Part shown: positions 11,264 to 22,465 of the stretch, piece after piece
Layout of the letters: each line of letters opens with the position of its first letter
Numbering within the stretch: position 1 is the stretch's first letter
NCBI GenBank assembly: GCA_001986395.2
Contig: MQVO02000022.1
Location: 248,001 to 312,000 of the forward strand
Length of the DNA stretch: 64,000 bases
From: Irpex lacteus
Taxonomy: Eukaryota > Basidiomycota > Agaricomycetes > Polyporales > Irpicaceae
Direction of reading: 5' to 3'
Notes under the pieces: generated by a model
Seen by the model: only the letters and a program-made list of their open reading frames with translations
Database searches by the model: none
What the model was told of the DNA's origin: nothing
Translations under genes and position numbers: made by a program

Positions 11264-11959
11264 ATGTCCGAATCAACCGCTGCTCATGCTGAGTCTGGTG
11301 TTGCTTCGGCAGCAGAGGCACCAGTCAAGCCAGCCGAGTCTCCTCTGACGATGCAAATCGTCGTGCGGAGAGATCTACTGGAGGTAAGCTCTAAATCTGT
11401 ACGCACTTTCTTAAGAGAATAATCACGCACACTGGAACATAATTAGATTGAGGGCTGGGGCGTTGGCCCTCTCATGGCTCAAGTAGCCCATGCAACAGCT
11501 GCAGTAGGTGTCGATTTGAGTGCACACACTTGAACTTGCATCGAGGATCTGAGACTGTGCCCCAGGTGCTACATGAAACTCGAGAACGCGCAAAAACTGT
11601 GGCGTATCTAGAAGATCTTACAAACATGCGGAAGGTGTGTAATATCCTATCGTGTTACTTCTTAACAGGATAGATCAACTCATATGTGCTTTGCATGGCA
11701 CAAAGGCGGTTCTACAAGTGAGTCGTACCCAAAGTAGCCCTATGAGAGCAATACACTAACAGCGACTCAGACGGCTGATGAAGGTAGTCTGAGACGTCTC
11801 TCGGAACTGCTGCAATCCAGCAAACCACCGATTCCACACCATCTATGGATAGAGCAGCCTGAGAATGTGCCTACGTGTATTGCGTTGGCACCGAATCGGC
11901 GCGAGAACAGGATCAAGAAAGCACTTGATAAGTCTGGTGCCAGACTTTGGAAGGGCTGA
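11264..11959 (+). CDS. PTRHD1-type peptidyl-tRNA hydrolase (Pth2 fold)
   Basis: Model join(11264..11383,11447..11503,11566..11634,11706..11717,11771..11959), 148 aa. After an Ala/Ser/Glu-rich leader the domain runs MQIVVRRDLLE, GWGVGPLMAQVAHATAAV, HETRERAKTVAYLEDLTNMRK, AVLQTADEGSLRRLSELL, then HHLWIEQPENVPTCIALAPN. The last segment is diagnostic for the PTRHD1 branch of the Pth2 superfamily. The fourth exon is only 12 nt (Ala-Val-Leu-Gln); it is flanked by AAAG and GTGAGT and is needed to keep the conserved K-x-V-L segment. Biochemical activity of PTRHD1 proteins is not well established, so 'hydrolase' is by family. Upstream in-frame codons lack another ATG. Confidence 0.88.
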
Positions 11960-12258
11960 ACCGCGACAGATCGTCTGTCCGTCCTAGTCAAACGAGCACC
12001 CTAACGAAGATGCTAGTGCTGTGTATCGTGAGGAGTGCTCATCTTATTTGTCGATTTGCTGACCTAGAACGAATTAGTGCCCTGTAATTCTTGGTGGCGT
12101 ACCGATATTGCTGGTTTAATTGCTACACCGTGATCATATTCCTACATACATTATTAATGGGATACAGCAATCAGTCTCGCAGCTCCTCGTCCATGCACGG
12201 TGCGTGTCTTCATCGATGATTTGCGCAGCTGGTGTGCTAGGAGCCTTTCCTGGCGCAC

Positions 12259-12670
12259 TTAATACATCTCGAGACTCATTCCGTCGTTGATCTCGTAATC
12301 GGCCAGTGTGATGTGATCCTTGTATATTGTGTACCTGTCATCGACCACACTCAGCCGACATTCTATGAGCTGAAGGGGACGTATATACCATTTCTTAAGC
12401 TGGATCTTCGACGCGTCGGTTCCAGTTTGGGCAGCGATGAGCTTCTTGAGGTCGCCCACAGTATCGTCAGGGCTGCATTTTACACGAACTAAAGTCATCG
12501 GCTCTCTTAGCACACCAAGAATACCCAACTCTTTAGAGGCGCGTACCTTTGCGGCCAAGACGGTCATTTGCAATCACCTGTGCAATTGCAAGAAGTGTGG
12601 CAAGCGTCGATAATAAGTCCTTTCATCAATCGGATAGCACAGAAGGTATGCTTACTTCTATGAGAGCCAT
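12259..12670 (-). CDS. HUB1: Ubiquitin-like splicing modifier Hub1/UBL5
   Basis: Model complement(join(12259..12334,12389..12488,12547..12577,12656..12670)), exactly 73 aa as in UBL5. The spliced protein begins [20 protein letters not shown] and continues [39 protein letters not shown] and DGMSLEMY. There is no di-glycine tail, as expected for this non-conjugated ubiquitin-like protein, which binds the tri-snRNP component Snu66 and tunes 5' splice-site choice. The first exon is only 15 nt (Met-Ala-Leu-Ile-Glu). Reading straight from the internal ATG near 12569 gives the wrong frame through the conserved NDRLG motif, so the four-exon model is strongly preferred. Confidence 0.93.
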
Positions 12671-13214
12671 CTGAACTGAATTCGAGGCTGTGAGTGTGGA
12701 TGATGTAGTAGATCGACAAGCAGAACGAGATGGCAAGAAACAGAGCCTCAGATAGAACGCCACGAGCGCTCAATGCACCGACACGTCCACGTGATTAAGC
12801 ACGTGGAGGACGTGTTTTCCAGGGTTTTTGCGCCTTTTGCTCTTTTCTTTCAACCGTCAGCTACTACTGCACCTAGAAGAGAGTTTATAAGTGAGTGGAA
12901 TATTGTTGAATTTGCTACGTTAAATTTGCTAGACCTTGACCAGTTGTGTGAGCTGTAATGCCGTGGAAATAACTCGCCACAAAAACGCCCAGCCTTCAAA
13001 CTGTCTTCTCACAGAGTCAAATGGGCTAGAGATGCCGAAGGCAATGTATTGATAGTCCAGCCATATGTTTATTTGGTATGGTCAGCATATCATGAAACCG
13101 AGTAAAGTGGGTACATCTGTCATCAATTCACATATAAACACCTTACCTGACATCCTCTCATCTACAGGCTTTTCCCGCGGTTCCCACTTTACTGTGAACA
13201 CTATCACACCCAGT
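12671..13214. other. Intergenic, divergent promoter region
   Basis: Lies between the divergent starts of Hub1 (minus) and the MYND protein (plus). It contains short open frames but no supported gene, and should carry both promoters. Confidence 0.45.
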
Positions 13215-14117
13215 ATGTCACCCACGACCTCCGAGTACGAGTTTGAGCTTCCGTCGGTACGATGCAGTCACTGTGGACTGCCTCCAGCTCCTGGACGCGA
13301 GAAGGCCATGAAGCGCTGCGGTACCTGCTCGCTGGTGACATACTGTGTACGTCCACACGAGTTGGCCAAAGTCGTGTGGCGGCCTGTCTCACTTCGACTT
13401 CCCGCATTGCATTAGTCCCCGAAGTGTCAGAAATCGCACCTCGACTACCATACGGCGGTCTGCTACCCGCCGACCGCGGGAGACTCATCCCGCTATACCG
13501 TGGCGTGGGGTGTATCCTTTGAGGATGGACGTATGCACTCACGCAATGGGATCGAATCGAATCGTTGCTTGTCCTCCTCCCAGACTCGTGGATGGGTGTG
13601 TCCTGCTACGGAACTCATTGGCGTTCCTCTGTATATTGCACCTGCGGACAATATGGACTACGCCACTAAGAAAGACCTCGAGAGTGTCTGTCATTATTTG
13701 ATGATGGACCCTGACACTGGCTTTGCCCTGGACAGGTAAGCTTCGCCACCTCAAGCTCCTTACGGCGTGTGCTTAATTCACATAGTTGGCTATGCGATCC
13801 TCGCCACAAAGCGACTCATGTCAGTTGACACTCCCTAGAATATCGCACTCCCTGATACTAATTCGAGGTAATTCATGCAGTATACTGCCTTTCATAACGG
13901 AAGGCACCCTCTCACGCCGAATACTTTTGAGACAATCGTCGCCTTCCTCCAGATGGTCGTAGAAACTGTCTCTGGCCTATCACCATCCAACGGCTGGTCC
14001 CCGATGCGATCCTTCCTTACGCCAGAAGCTTTCCAGTTATTCTCGATTCAATACTGGGATAAGCAGCAGAAATCAGGACGCAATGGATGGGGCGAGTTAA
14101 GCCGTGCGTTGATGTAA
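13215..14117 (+). CDS. MYND zinc-finger protein
   Basis: Model join(13215..13346,13416..13735,13786..13819,13881..14117), 240 aa. An N-terminal MYND finger is formed across the first intron: CSHCG, then CGTCSLVTYC, spliced to SPKCQKSHLDYHTAVC, giving the C-x2-C ... C-x2-C ... C-x3-C ... H-x3-C pattern. The rest (about residues 65-240) has no recognised domain and includes ELIGVPLYIAPADNM and a C-terminal FLTPEAFQLFSIQYWDKQ. Stand-alone MYND proteins are very numerous in Agaricomycetes; the finger binds proline-rich partners. Junctions are all in phase. Function beyond the finger is unknown. Confidence 0.8.
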
Positions 14118-14270
14118 ACTTTAGATCTTCTCAAGCATTTCAACATAGTTGTATCGTTATATCATAGTTTTGTATTTCTATTCCATAAAATAACACGTAT
14201 TGATACGCGTCACATAGTCAGGTGTTCCAAGAGTAGCAATGTAGAGGTTAGGGTGCCATCATCTATCAGT

Positions 14271-16503
14271 CTACCAGAACTCGTCTTCCGCGAGGAGTGT
14301 CTCCCAAAGGCTATCCTCATCCTTCGACCAATCCTCGGCAGGGAGTTTCTCGAAGTTGGTAAAGTTCTGCGCTGTGATGTAGGACTGTACATCATGATCA
14401 GCTTAGCCACAAGAAATTAGGTCGCAATGGAACACATACAAATTCCCACTCCTGGTTGGCGTAGTACGAGAAGATCTCGCGATTCTGGAGTGGCGGGAAG
14501 TTGACGAGCCTGCCGCCGAACTCGAGCGACTCGTTGTTTAACCAAGTCACGTACTGTCTCTCGAGAGCTGCAGTAGACATTAGTTTCCTGAGGGCAGTAG
14601 ATCTCAAGAAAGACAAGACGAACCTTGAGAAGGACCTGTGCCGTACAGGCCACGGAAGTTGTTCCAGCGGGAAGAGTTGTATTGCCTCCAGAGCTCAGCT
14701 TCGTTGGGGATGCGAGCAGTTCCAGACCAGATCTTGGCGAGGCCGTATGATTGCCACTTTCCAGCAGTCCATGGACGGACTAGTCACGCGGAATATGAGC
14801 AACGTAGCTCGGCAGGTGGACACCATTTGAAACTCACCAGTGGTGAAAGCCAATGTCGGGTCAGGAATATAGTTGCCAGTCCAGTGGACCTTTGGCCATG
14901 TGTTTGAACCAAAGACGTCTGAGGGTGGCTTGGCAAGAGACTCTGGCTCAGGAGGGTTACCAGGAATGCTAGGTTTTTCGATATGAGTATAATTGGTATG
15001 ACTAGTAGTAGTACACTTATGACATACGTCTCGAGGGCCTTCAGCAAGAAGGGGTTCGCGCGGTTATATCCCGTGGCAAGGATAATCTGAGTTCATGCAT
15101 AAGTTACGACTGAACGTAACATCATAGCCTATTAAAACGTACTTCATCGAAGCCAGTGAGAGTAGTGCCGTTCTTGAGCTTAATGTTGCCGTTCTTGATA
15201 CCATGGTTGAGGGACTCGAGACGCTCGAATTTCTCGATCTCCCCGATGAACTTGGTCTCCTTGGGGAACCGACGGAACGAACGGCGCTGGAAAGGGTGCA
15301 GCTTGTCCCAGTCGTAGTTCTGTGGCAAATATATCAATGCAAATCCTTGCAGAAAATATTGCAATCAACCTACCTTGTGGCTGGCGTACACATTCTTAGC
15401 ATAAGGTGCGAGGTCGCGAGCAATTTCAGAGCCGGAGGTACCAACACCGATAACAAGAACGTTCTTTCCAGAGTAACCCTCAGGATTTCTGTAAACCCTG
15501 GAGTGGTATACACTGAAACCAGAAGGTGAGCTCGAATCGGTGACCTTGCTCCATTGCAGGAGGCCGTCAATCTTAGGAACGTGAGGCGAGTTATAAGGGC
15601 CAGAGCCGACGACGACAGCATCGAACTCTTCTTGCCAGTAAGTAGCTTTCAGTCGGTCTGGCTCCTCGAGGTGTTTGAGGTGGCGGAGAGTGAGGACCCA
15701 CTTCGAGCCGACTTTCTCGAAGTCCTCGACACGGGTGGAGTAAGAGTGAATAGAAGAGTTGTCGTTGGAGTTCAGGTTTTTGAGAGTAGCGTAGGCGCGA
15801 ACGTGGGCGCCGATCCTGTGGGCACTGATGACCCAAGTCTGAAAGGCGAAGTTACTCTTAGAGTAACACTATGGACATAAAGGTGAGAACGTACGTGGTC
15901 AGGAGGGTAAGGAACCTCTTCCAAGGCTGTGATAACGGCAGGAGAGTTGGTGTGAAGGCTGTTCCAGATAGAACGAGGCTGCCAGTGCTCCCTCCATCGC
16001 TGGTCCAACGTCAAACCGTGGTCACCGTTCCTGTAGTATACAGTGGCGGGGAAATGCTTTGGAAGCCACGGCTTTTGGTCAATAGGTGTGTCGCTATTTA
16101 TAACAATGAGAAATGATCAATTGATGAGACTGTGGTGACGTACGGATACGACTCCCGGACTGGGACTTCCTCAGAGTAAAGCCAGTTGCCTCCAGGTCCT
16201 GGTGCCCGGTCGAAGAGACGGACAGTAAAGTTGTGTTCAGCCAACGCAGCCGCAGCTTGCAAGCCGGCAGGTCCTAGGGAACGTGATTCAGCTTCCGTTC
16301 ACATGCCGCACGAATGTATGTCGAATATTCTCACCAGCACCGATGACGGCCACGCGTTTAATAGTGTTGTTGAAGACCGTCCATCTCGTCGGGTCGTGTT
16401 GGAATCGAGGCGTCGAGGATTCATAAGAAGAACCGAGAACGACTTGGCCAGCGAGTGCACTGGAGGCACCCACTGCCAGTACTGCCAAAGCTAGGAGTTG
16501 CAT
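14271..16503 (-). CDS. FAD-dependent flavin monooxygenase (FMO-like)
   Basis: Ten-exon model complement(join(14271..14384,14440..14567,14624..14779,14838..14968,15028..15086,15143..15319,15374..15838,15895..16093,16144..16273,16335..16503)), 575 aa. The FAD dinucleotide-binding motif is VAVIGAGPAGLQAAAALAE (about residues 50-68). The FMO-type link YHSRVYRNPEGY precedes the NADPH-binding motif NVLVIGVGTSGSEIARDL. A late ATGYNRANPF corresponds to the conserved ATG-Y motif. Unusually, the N-terminus MQLLALAVLAVGASSALAG looks like a cleavable signal peptide, implying ER-luminal or secreted location. FMOs oxygenate soft nucleophiles or perform Baeyer-Villiger reactions; the substrate cannot be inferred. 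The donor GTTCGT at 14623 is non-canonical, but phase and sequence support it. Confidence 0.88.
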
Positions 16504-17117
16504 GGCTGCCAAACTTACTATCAATCGGCGTGCCGACGATATATGTATACTCTATCTCAATTACGCAATGATGGGTTCGGATTGTGTGAATGTGGCTTGT
16601 TGGCTGGATCGCGTTCGTCAGATGTCGAGTGCCAGCTGGCAAAGCACGAAGGCAAGCGCGTGTGTTACTAATCGTCCTTGGTACGCGTCGTGCACAATGA
16701 CTTCCAGCTGCCAGGAACTGAGGGTGGCCCACTTACTCATGGTTTACTCAGGGCGGTATTGTTCCGCCACAAATCAGTATGAGGCGGGGCTACAGGCTTT
16801 GGATGTCCGTGAGAAATTCCCGTGGGTGATGTTGGTATCTTGGACACTGGAAAGTCTCGCGATGAGATGATTCACTATCTTCAAGTTTATCTGAGAAATG
16901 TGTGATCTTCGACCAGCTGACGTCTCTCAATTCGCTATTCGTGCCTAAATAATTGAGATACGTACAATAGCTGGGCGTAAGAACAACGCCTTACCGACAA
17001 GTTGCAGTGTTGTTGGAATGTACGCACGACGGCCCACATGTCATGATTGTTTACCTATAGCTGACTGTAGAGAGCTAGAAATACAAGCTGAGTAATCAAA
17101 TCAGATATTATAGCTAC
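16504..17117. other. Intergenic, upstream of the flavin monooxygenase
   Basis: No supported gene. It holds the FMO promoter and the 3' untranslated region of the LCMT1-like gene; both are on the minus strand. An open plus-strand frame at 16502-16870 has no recognisable protein character. Confidence 0.45.
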
Positions 17118-18437
17118 TTATTCTTCCGCCTTCAGACCCCATGCAGACCAGTGATCTGCATTCGCCGAGCCGTAGAGCTTGTAGCCCCAGGTGATGGCAT
17201 AATGCTGGAGGACAAGTTCGAGTTCCTCAATCTCATCTAGCATTTCCAAATCCGATATCCTATCCGCACTACATTAGCATAACATGTCTTGGGAGATTCA
17301 TCTTCCGCCCATACCTTTCAAGCTCGTCAGAGCTGATAAAAGATCTCCTGATATCGCGCAATGTCCTAGCCTGAGAGGAAGTGAAGCCATGTTTCGCAAA
17401 CCTCGTGGGAAGGCTCGCGACATCAGGATATGGTTCTGCACCAGGTAACGTAACGTTCCTTGCCTTGATAACAAGGCTCGTGTGAGATGCTAGGATGCTA
17501 TCACGACTTGAGGACGAACCTTGAGGTTATTCAGCATCACTTGGCCGAATGCGTCGTCCAACCCGAACATCTCATACACTACCGCGCCGAGTACGGCATC
17601 AGAAGGCGCGAAATAATCGGTAAACCATTGGATGAGGGCATCTGAGGCGTCAGGCGTCATGTACACCAAGACACACTCAAATATGAGGAGGGTAGGGAGG
17701 CTCGGAGAGAGAACAACGCCTGTTCCCGAGGCCGACGGTTCTGTTAGAGCCTTCAAGATGTTCGAAGGAGGTAGACGAAGATCAGCCGGAAGCAGATGAT
17801 ATACAGGTGAATGCAACCCAGTGCCACCATCCACTGATAGAACAGTTCACTCAGTATGTAGGCGTATATCGAGATAGAAAGGGTTCTGCACCTATCTTGA
17901 CGTCTTCGGACTTCCCAAGTAATGCGCTGAGCTCCTTACTCTTCCTGATAGCCATTGCCTTCCTGGTGGTATTTTCTGCGAAGTCGAGCTCAACATATCT
18001 CGCGACTTGTTGTGCTTTTGGACCAGACTTCCTGAGGTTCAACATATGTGAGGGAGTACAATGAATTTCGCATACGCTGCAATCCAGATACGCACAGCAA
18101 GTCTCCAGAACCGTGTATCACTGCCTGCACCTAGGCTAACTATCTGACACTGCTTCCCTTCTGCACTTGAGAGATCCAGCCACTGATATACGAGTTTGTC
18201 AATGCTTTCAGACCGCACATATGTGCCAATATTAATGAGAGGAGGTCTTGAGGGCTGTAGATGTCCGCCTCGAGGCAGTAAGGGCCTGACAAACGGATCA
18301 GTAAGATATCCTTTCTGGACGGCCGAGTACCGCGCAAGGATGGCGTCCGAGTCTGTTTGTCGTATCGCTGCGTCGCCTTCTGGATGCATGGACTGCATTC
18401 TACCCTCCAGAGGACCCTGTCTTTGAGGAGGAAACAT
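17118..18437 (-). CDS. PPM1: Leucine carboxyl methyltransferase (PP2A methylation)
   Basis: Model complement(join(17118..17268,17315..17463,17520..17833,17892..18027,18096..18437)), 363 aa. SAM-dependent fold: TDSDAILARYSAVQKGYLTDPF, then CQIVSLGAGSDTRFWRL (motif I, SAM binding), RYVELDF, LPTLLIFECVLVYMTPDASD and the C-terminal EMLDEIEELELVLQHYAITW. This order matches Ppm1/LCMT1, which methylates the C-terminal leucine of the PP2A catalytic subunit and so controls holoenzyme assembly. The acceptor of the first intron (resuming at 18027) is chosen by phase from several AGs and is the least certain junction. The donor after the third exon (GTTCGT) is non-canonical. Confidence 0.88.
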
Positions 18438-18602
18438 GAATATGATAGTTGTGGAAAAGTTGCTCGTGGTTGTGCGAGGTGGAAGAGAGAAAGCACAAGT
18501 TTTGTAAGCGCCGCTCGGCTTCCTCTTGCTCATCCAAGTCGCTGCTCGCCAGACATCCACATCCCGGGATCTTAACCCCCTCCCTCCAAAACCTCAAAAA
18601 CG

Positions 18603-19335
18603 ATGTCAAATGGACAACAGCTACCACTGGTTGCACCAGTGTTCCCGGCGGGAAAGGAGCCACTACCTCCTGGGTGGACGGAGGAAGACCGAGCTAATAT
18701 GCTGCAAGCAAAGCAGTATCAAAACTGGATGCAGATGGGCATGGAGTCTTGCGCTGCTAAGACAATAATAGCTGGAGTTGGTGGTAAGTCTATCATGGCT
18801 GTAGCTGCCCCTTCATGAGTGAGAATTTCGACCAAAAGCCCTTTAAATGACAGGTGTGGCTATTGGAGCCTTCTTCTCTCTGATGTCCTCCTCGTTCGCG
18901 TACGAGGATCCGCTCATGCGGAATAACCTATCGAGAACACAAAAGGCATCCGAGATATTCAAAGAAATGGGGAGGGGGATGTGGCGAAGTGGAAAGGGCT
19001 TCGGAAAGGTCGGCGCGCTCTTCGCTGGCATCGAGTGCGTGATAGAGTCGGTGAGTCCAGCGTATTTTACGTGAAAATTCATGATGCCCATATGTGTCTT
19101 CTCCCTCTGCTCAGTATCGAGCCAAGAACGATATGGTCAACCCCGTTGCAGCTGGTTTCGTAGCGGGTGGTATTCTTGCGCGGAACGCCGGACCTCGGGC
19201 AGTGGTTGGCGGTGGCATCGCATTTGCAGCATTTTCCGGAGCGATAGATCTCTTTCTACGACGAGAGACAGCCGAGTACGTCCTTCCATTCTTTCAACGA
19301 GTGCATATACCTGACTTTCCGGCAGCGAGGATTAA
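18603..19335 (+). CDS. TIM22: Mitochondrial inner-membrane translocase TIM22
   Basis: Model join(18603..18783,18854..19050,19115..19275,19326..19335), 182 aa, the usual Tim22 size. Conserved stretches: [60 protein letters not shown] and [20 protein letters not shown]. The hydrophobic spans and the conserved cysteines fit the Tim17/22/23 family, in which Tim22 forms the insertion pore for metabolite carriers. The last exon is just 10 nt including the stop and turns RRETA into RRETADED; without it the frame runs on into non-coding sequence. Divergent from PPM1 with about 165 bp between the starts. Confidence 0.92.
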
Positions 19336-19853
19336 TAGGAGATCGCCACATTATCATTTAGACGCTATTTTATTGTATACCAAGGTACTGTATCATCATA
19401 TAATCCCTCTCGCAATGCTATCATCTGCTCTACTCCCGCTACCTATGAAACCTGGAATCTTGGTCACTTCCGATACTACTAGCAGCTTATGCTCTGGAAG
19501 TCACAGCCCGCTCAATACACCGCCACCTTTCTCGCTGTCAGTTTCCGTATATCCATCAAGCCAGGTAACCACGCATTGGGCGCTGCAAGCGATATAATAG
19601 GCCACTGTTTAAGTCACGCTGTTGATACGTGAGGCCTGTGCTTGATAGCTGTGGCCCAGTGGAACCGCTGTGGATGCCTATTATCCATCGGCCATCCCTC
19701 GTTGACTCGTAGGTCTGTCCTTGTTCTACTCACGACGGTTAAATACCCTCTCGGTTTGACTTCCTTCATCCCATTTGCCTCCTCCACTCTTCATCCCATT
19801 TGCCTCCTCCACTGCCTATCCACCTTCGTACGAACTTCGTTGTAAGCACTACT
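19336..19853. other. Intergenic with a 25-bp tandem duplication
   Basis: No gene supported. Pyrimidine-rich leader-like sequence precedes the small membrane protein at 19854. It includes the duplicated unit listed separately. Confidence 0.5.
19764..19813 (+). repeat. Perfect 25-bp tandem duplication
   Basis: The 25-nt unit at 19764-19788 (starting cttcatcccatttgcc) is repeated without a mismatch at 19789-19813, about 40 bp before the ATG of the membrane-protein gene. It lies in a pyrimidine-rich tract, probably promoter or 5' leader. Confidence 0.9.
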
Positions 19854-20622
19854 ATGCCCGGGAAACAGTCGCCCTTCTGGTTCTACCCAATTTCTGACGA
19901 GGACGATGGTGCGTGCCAGATATCATGTATTCACGCCACAGTATTGCCTCACAACCATCCATTCCAACAGTCCCAGTCCTCGACAACCAATATAGGTTAT
20001 CCACGATGCTCTCCCAAATCGTGATGACTCACATCGGGCTCATCTACGCATGGATGGTTTGTCACAGTCTGCTTCCATGAGTCACAACAGCCAACTTACT
20101 GGACCAACGGCCAAATTATGTAGACTCATGTGCCTTTCCCCTGCGATCCAGTCAACGCTGGCATAATATCTGTGATCTTGCAGCTGGTCCTCTGGTCAGA
20201 TACAACCCCAGGCGACGTCCTCTCCAGAGCCGACCGCGCCGCCACAAGGAAGTTTATATCCAACTGTCTTTGTTTCGTTTACCTCGTCCTCTTCACTGTG
20301 AGTCAAGGCGTGGCCACTTGTGAACGCTCACTGACAATATTCATTGAAACCTCAGATCAACGCATACGATGCCCTGACCCGCATGATGGGAATCATGACC
20401 TTATTCTCGTCCATGTTCATCGGCGTCGTGCTCAACACTGAAATACTCGAGTATCAATGCTTGATGTGCAGGTTACGGGAACATTCGCGCAGGTGTGACT
20501 GCGAATCGGTCCCGCATACAGACATCGAGAGCCCTGCCGACAAGAGCGGGCCAAAGGGAGACATTGAGGCACCCGTGTATGAGAAGTTGGAGAGTACTCG
20601 TGCTAAACCGAGTCACGTCTGA
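19854..20622 (+). CDS. Small multi-pass membrane protein, unknown
   Basis: Model join(19854..19908,19971..20056,20124..20297,20356..20622), 193 aa. An N-terminal MPGKQSPFWFYPISDEDD segment leads into hydrophobic segments (TMLSQIVMTHIGLIYAWM; AGIISVILQLVLW; FISNCLCFVYLVLF; MGIMTLFSSMFIGVVLN), so three or four membrane spans. They are followed by a Cys-rich, then charged cytosolic-type tail (CLMCRLREHSRRCDC). No family recognised. The second exon start could instead be at 19977 (same phase). Confidence is in the existence of the gene, not in a function. Confidence 0.62.
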
Positions 20623-20919
20623 GAGGGATATTAGGAATGCTGTTCTCTAGATGCTCGTCCGACTAGTCCGTTACCTTCCTGCCCGTTATGTCTATGGATA
20701 TCCAGGTTCATTATTTAACTTCCTTTGATTATCGATCGCTCCGTAGTCGTTGTAGCATAGCCTCCACATACATCTAGTAATAGCGCGAACCCGCAGTCCT
20801 TATATGCACATTCCTTCATGTAACGTATGAATTACAGCCTTCAAACCGTATACACAGATATAGGAGAAGCATGCTTTGCCGGCCAGAGATTAGGACTGTT
20901 TTGCCAATATCCATACCAA

Positions 20920-22465
20920 TCAAAGCTTCGACTTCGCATTCAAGCTAACGCCGCTCTCCTCGAGAGTATCCCTGGCAAGCTGTCCAACAATTGGGAAAAG
21001 CTTAGCATACGTAGGAGCCTTCTCAGAGCTTGCCTGCCGACGGGCGTACCGCGCGGCAATCCCCTGCGCAATAACTGACAACTAAAGGAGGACAGCGGAT
21101 ATGGTTAATGTGGGCGCGCAAAGGATGAGCTGCACAGCAACTTACCCGGAACAGCATCCAACTCCTGGCGAATACCATCTCTGGTATAGGGTATGGCTGG
21201 TTCGTCAATTTGCAGTACTCGCGCTCGAGAACCTCCAGCTTGCACGGTGCGTCGTTTGTGTTCTTGAACCCTAGCATGGTTCCAGGACCGATAGGTCTGC
21301 CGACAGCAGGATCTACGACCCACGGCTGTGTCAGGTTGGCCAAGTCCGCAAGCTATAAGCACACATACATATCAACGTTAGAGAGTGTCTTAGTACGAAC
21401 TTCAGACTGTGGAGTGAATGCGTCACATACCGGACTCCCCAACGTGCACAACTCCCAATCCAATATCCCAATAACCCGGTTCTCCGTAGGGTGGAAGATG
21501 AGATTGTCAAGTTTATAATCCCCATGAACGATCCTCAACCCCGTCTTCCTCTCGTCCGGCAAGTTAGCCTTGTACCACTCGATCATCTTGTCAAAAGCTG
21601 GGATGGGGCCAGTCTTCTTCCCCGTTTCGATGTCCACGGCTTCGGATTGGACTTGTGATATACGTGAGAGAGACTTGATTTGTCTGGGGAAGTAGGGAGT
21701 GGAGGGGCCGAAGGAACCAAGACCGAGGGAGTCGGGGTCTAGGTTTGAGAGGCAGGCGAGTGCACGAATCGCTGCGAGCCAGCTGTGTGGGTGTTAATCT
21801 TGTGTCGCAATACATGATCCTAACACGTACATTTCCCTCCTTGTCTGCTTCGAGACTTCAGGCATGGTAGGATTCGTGAATATCCTCCCGTCCAAGAACT
21901 CCATAATATAGAAAGGCGTGCCGATGACGCTGTTATCTTCACATAGTATTATCGGTTCTGGTATGGGTACCCGTCGCTCTGGCGGCGTGCTAGGGTTGAC
22001 ATTATGCTTGTGTAGAGCGTTGAGAACCTGGAATTCTCGCTCAACCTGGTGGGCGGTACTCGACAGTAGTTGGCCCGCGGGTTTCTTCCGGAGAACAAAC
22101 TTCTCTCCTCTAAACTTACATCAATATTCGCCTTAAGAACGAGGACAAAGTAAACGTACCTAGCATCTGTGAGGAAGTACGTAGGGTTCGACTGTGTACA
22201 AACGAACGAATCTCGGTCACGCCGGTTCATGAGCTCATAAACCTAGTAGATGATCGTACCTGCCCAAACTACAATCATACCTCGTCAATACCATTCTCCT
22301 CAAACTCAAGCAGACGAAGTACACACACACCTTGAACTGCTTCACCCCAACCGGCAGCGCAACCCTCTTCACATGCTTCTCGAGATACTTATGGAGGCTC
22401 TCAACGTCAATATTCGCACGAACCTCCCCAAATTCGCCACCGATCTTCTTCTGAGTGCCTCCCAT
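20920..22465 (-). CDS. APH-type kinase, ACAD10/11-like phosphotransferase
   Basis: Starts [20 protein letters not shown] and ends [10 protein letters not shown]. Kinase signatures in order: [20 protein letters not shown] (N-lobe with the Lys), [20 protein letters not shown], the Brenner motif [15 protein letters not shown] (HGDxxxxN), then [15 protein letters not shown] (metal-binding Asp) and [11 protein letters not shown]. This is the aminoglycoside/choline-kinase-like domain of the ACAD10/ACAD11 group, which phosphorylates 4-hydroxyacyl-CoA in animals; here it stands alone without the dehydrogenase domain. Supported introns lie near 21040, 21360, 21785 and 22120. The splicing between 22150 and 22331 (after KQFK, before QSNPTYF) is unresolved, so the N-terminal third is approximate. 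Confidence 0.82.

Noticed and set aside
12259..12573. Two-exon Hub1 model starting at the internal ATG near 12569
   Set aside because: It gives the wrong frame through the conserved NDRLG motif and a 58-nt intron would be left in the protein; the four-exon model gives the canonical 73 residues.
16502..16870. 122-codon plus-strand frame upstream of the flavin monooxygenase
   Set aside because: Overlaps the start of the FMO on the other strand, has an unusual composition and no motif.
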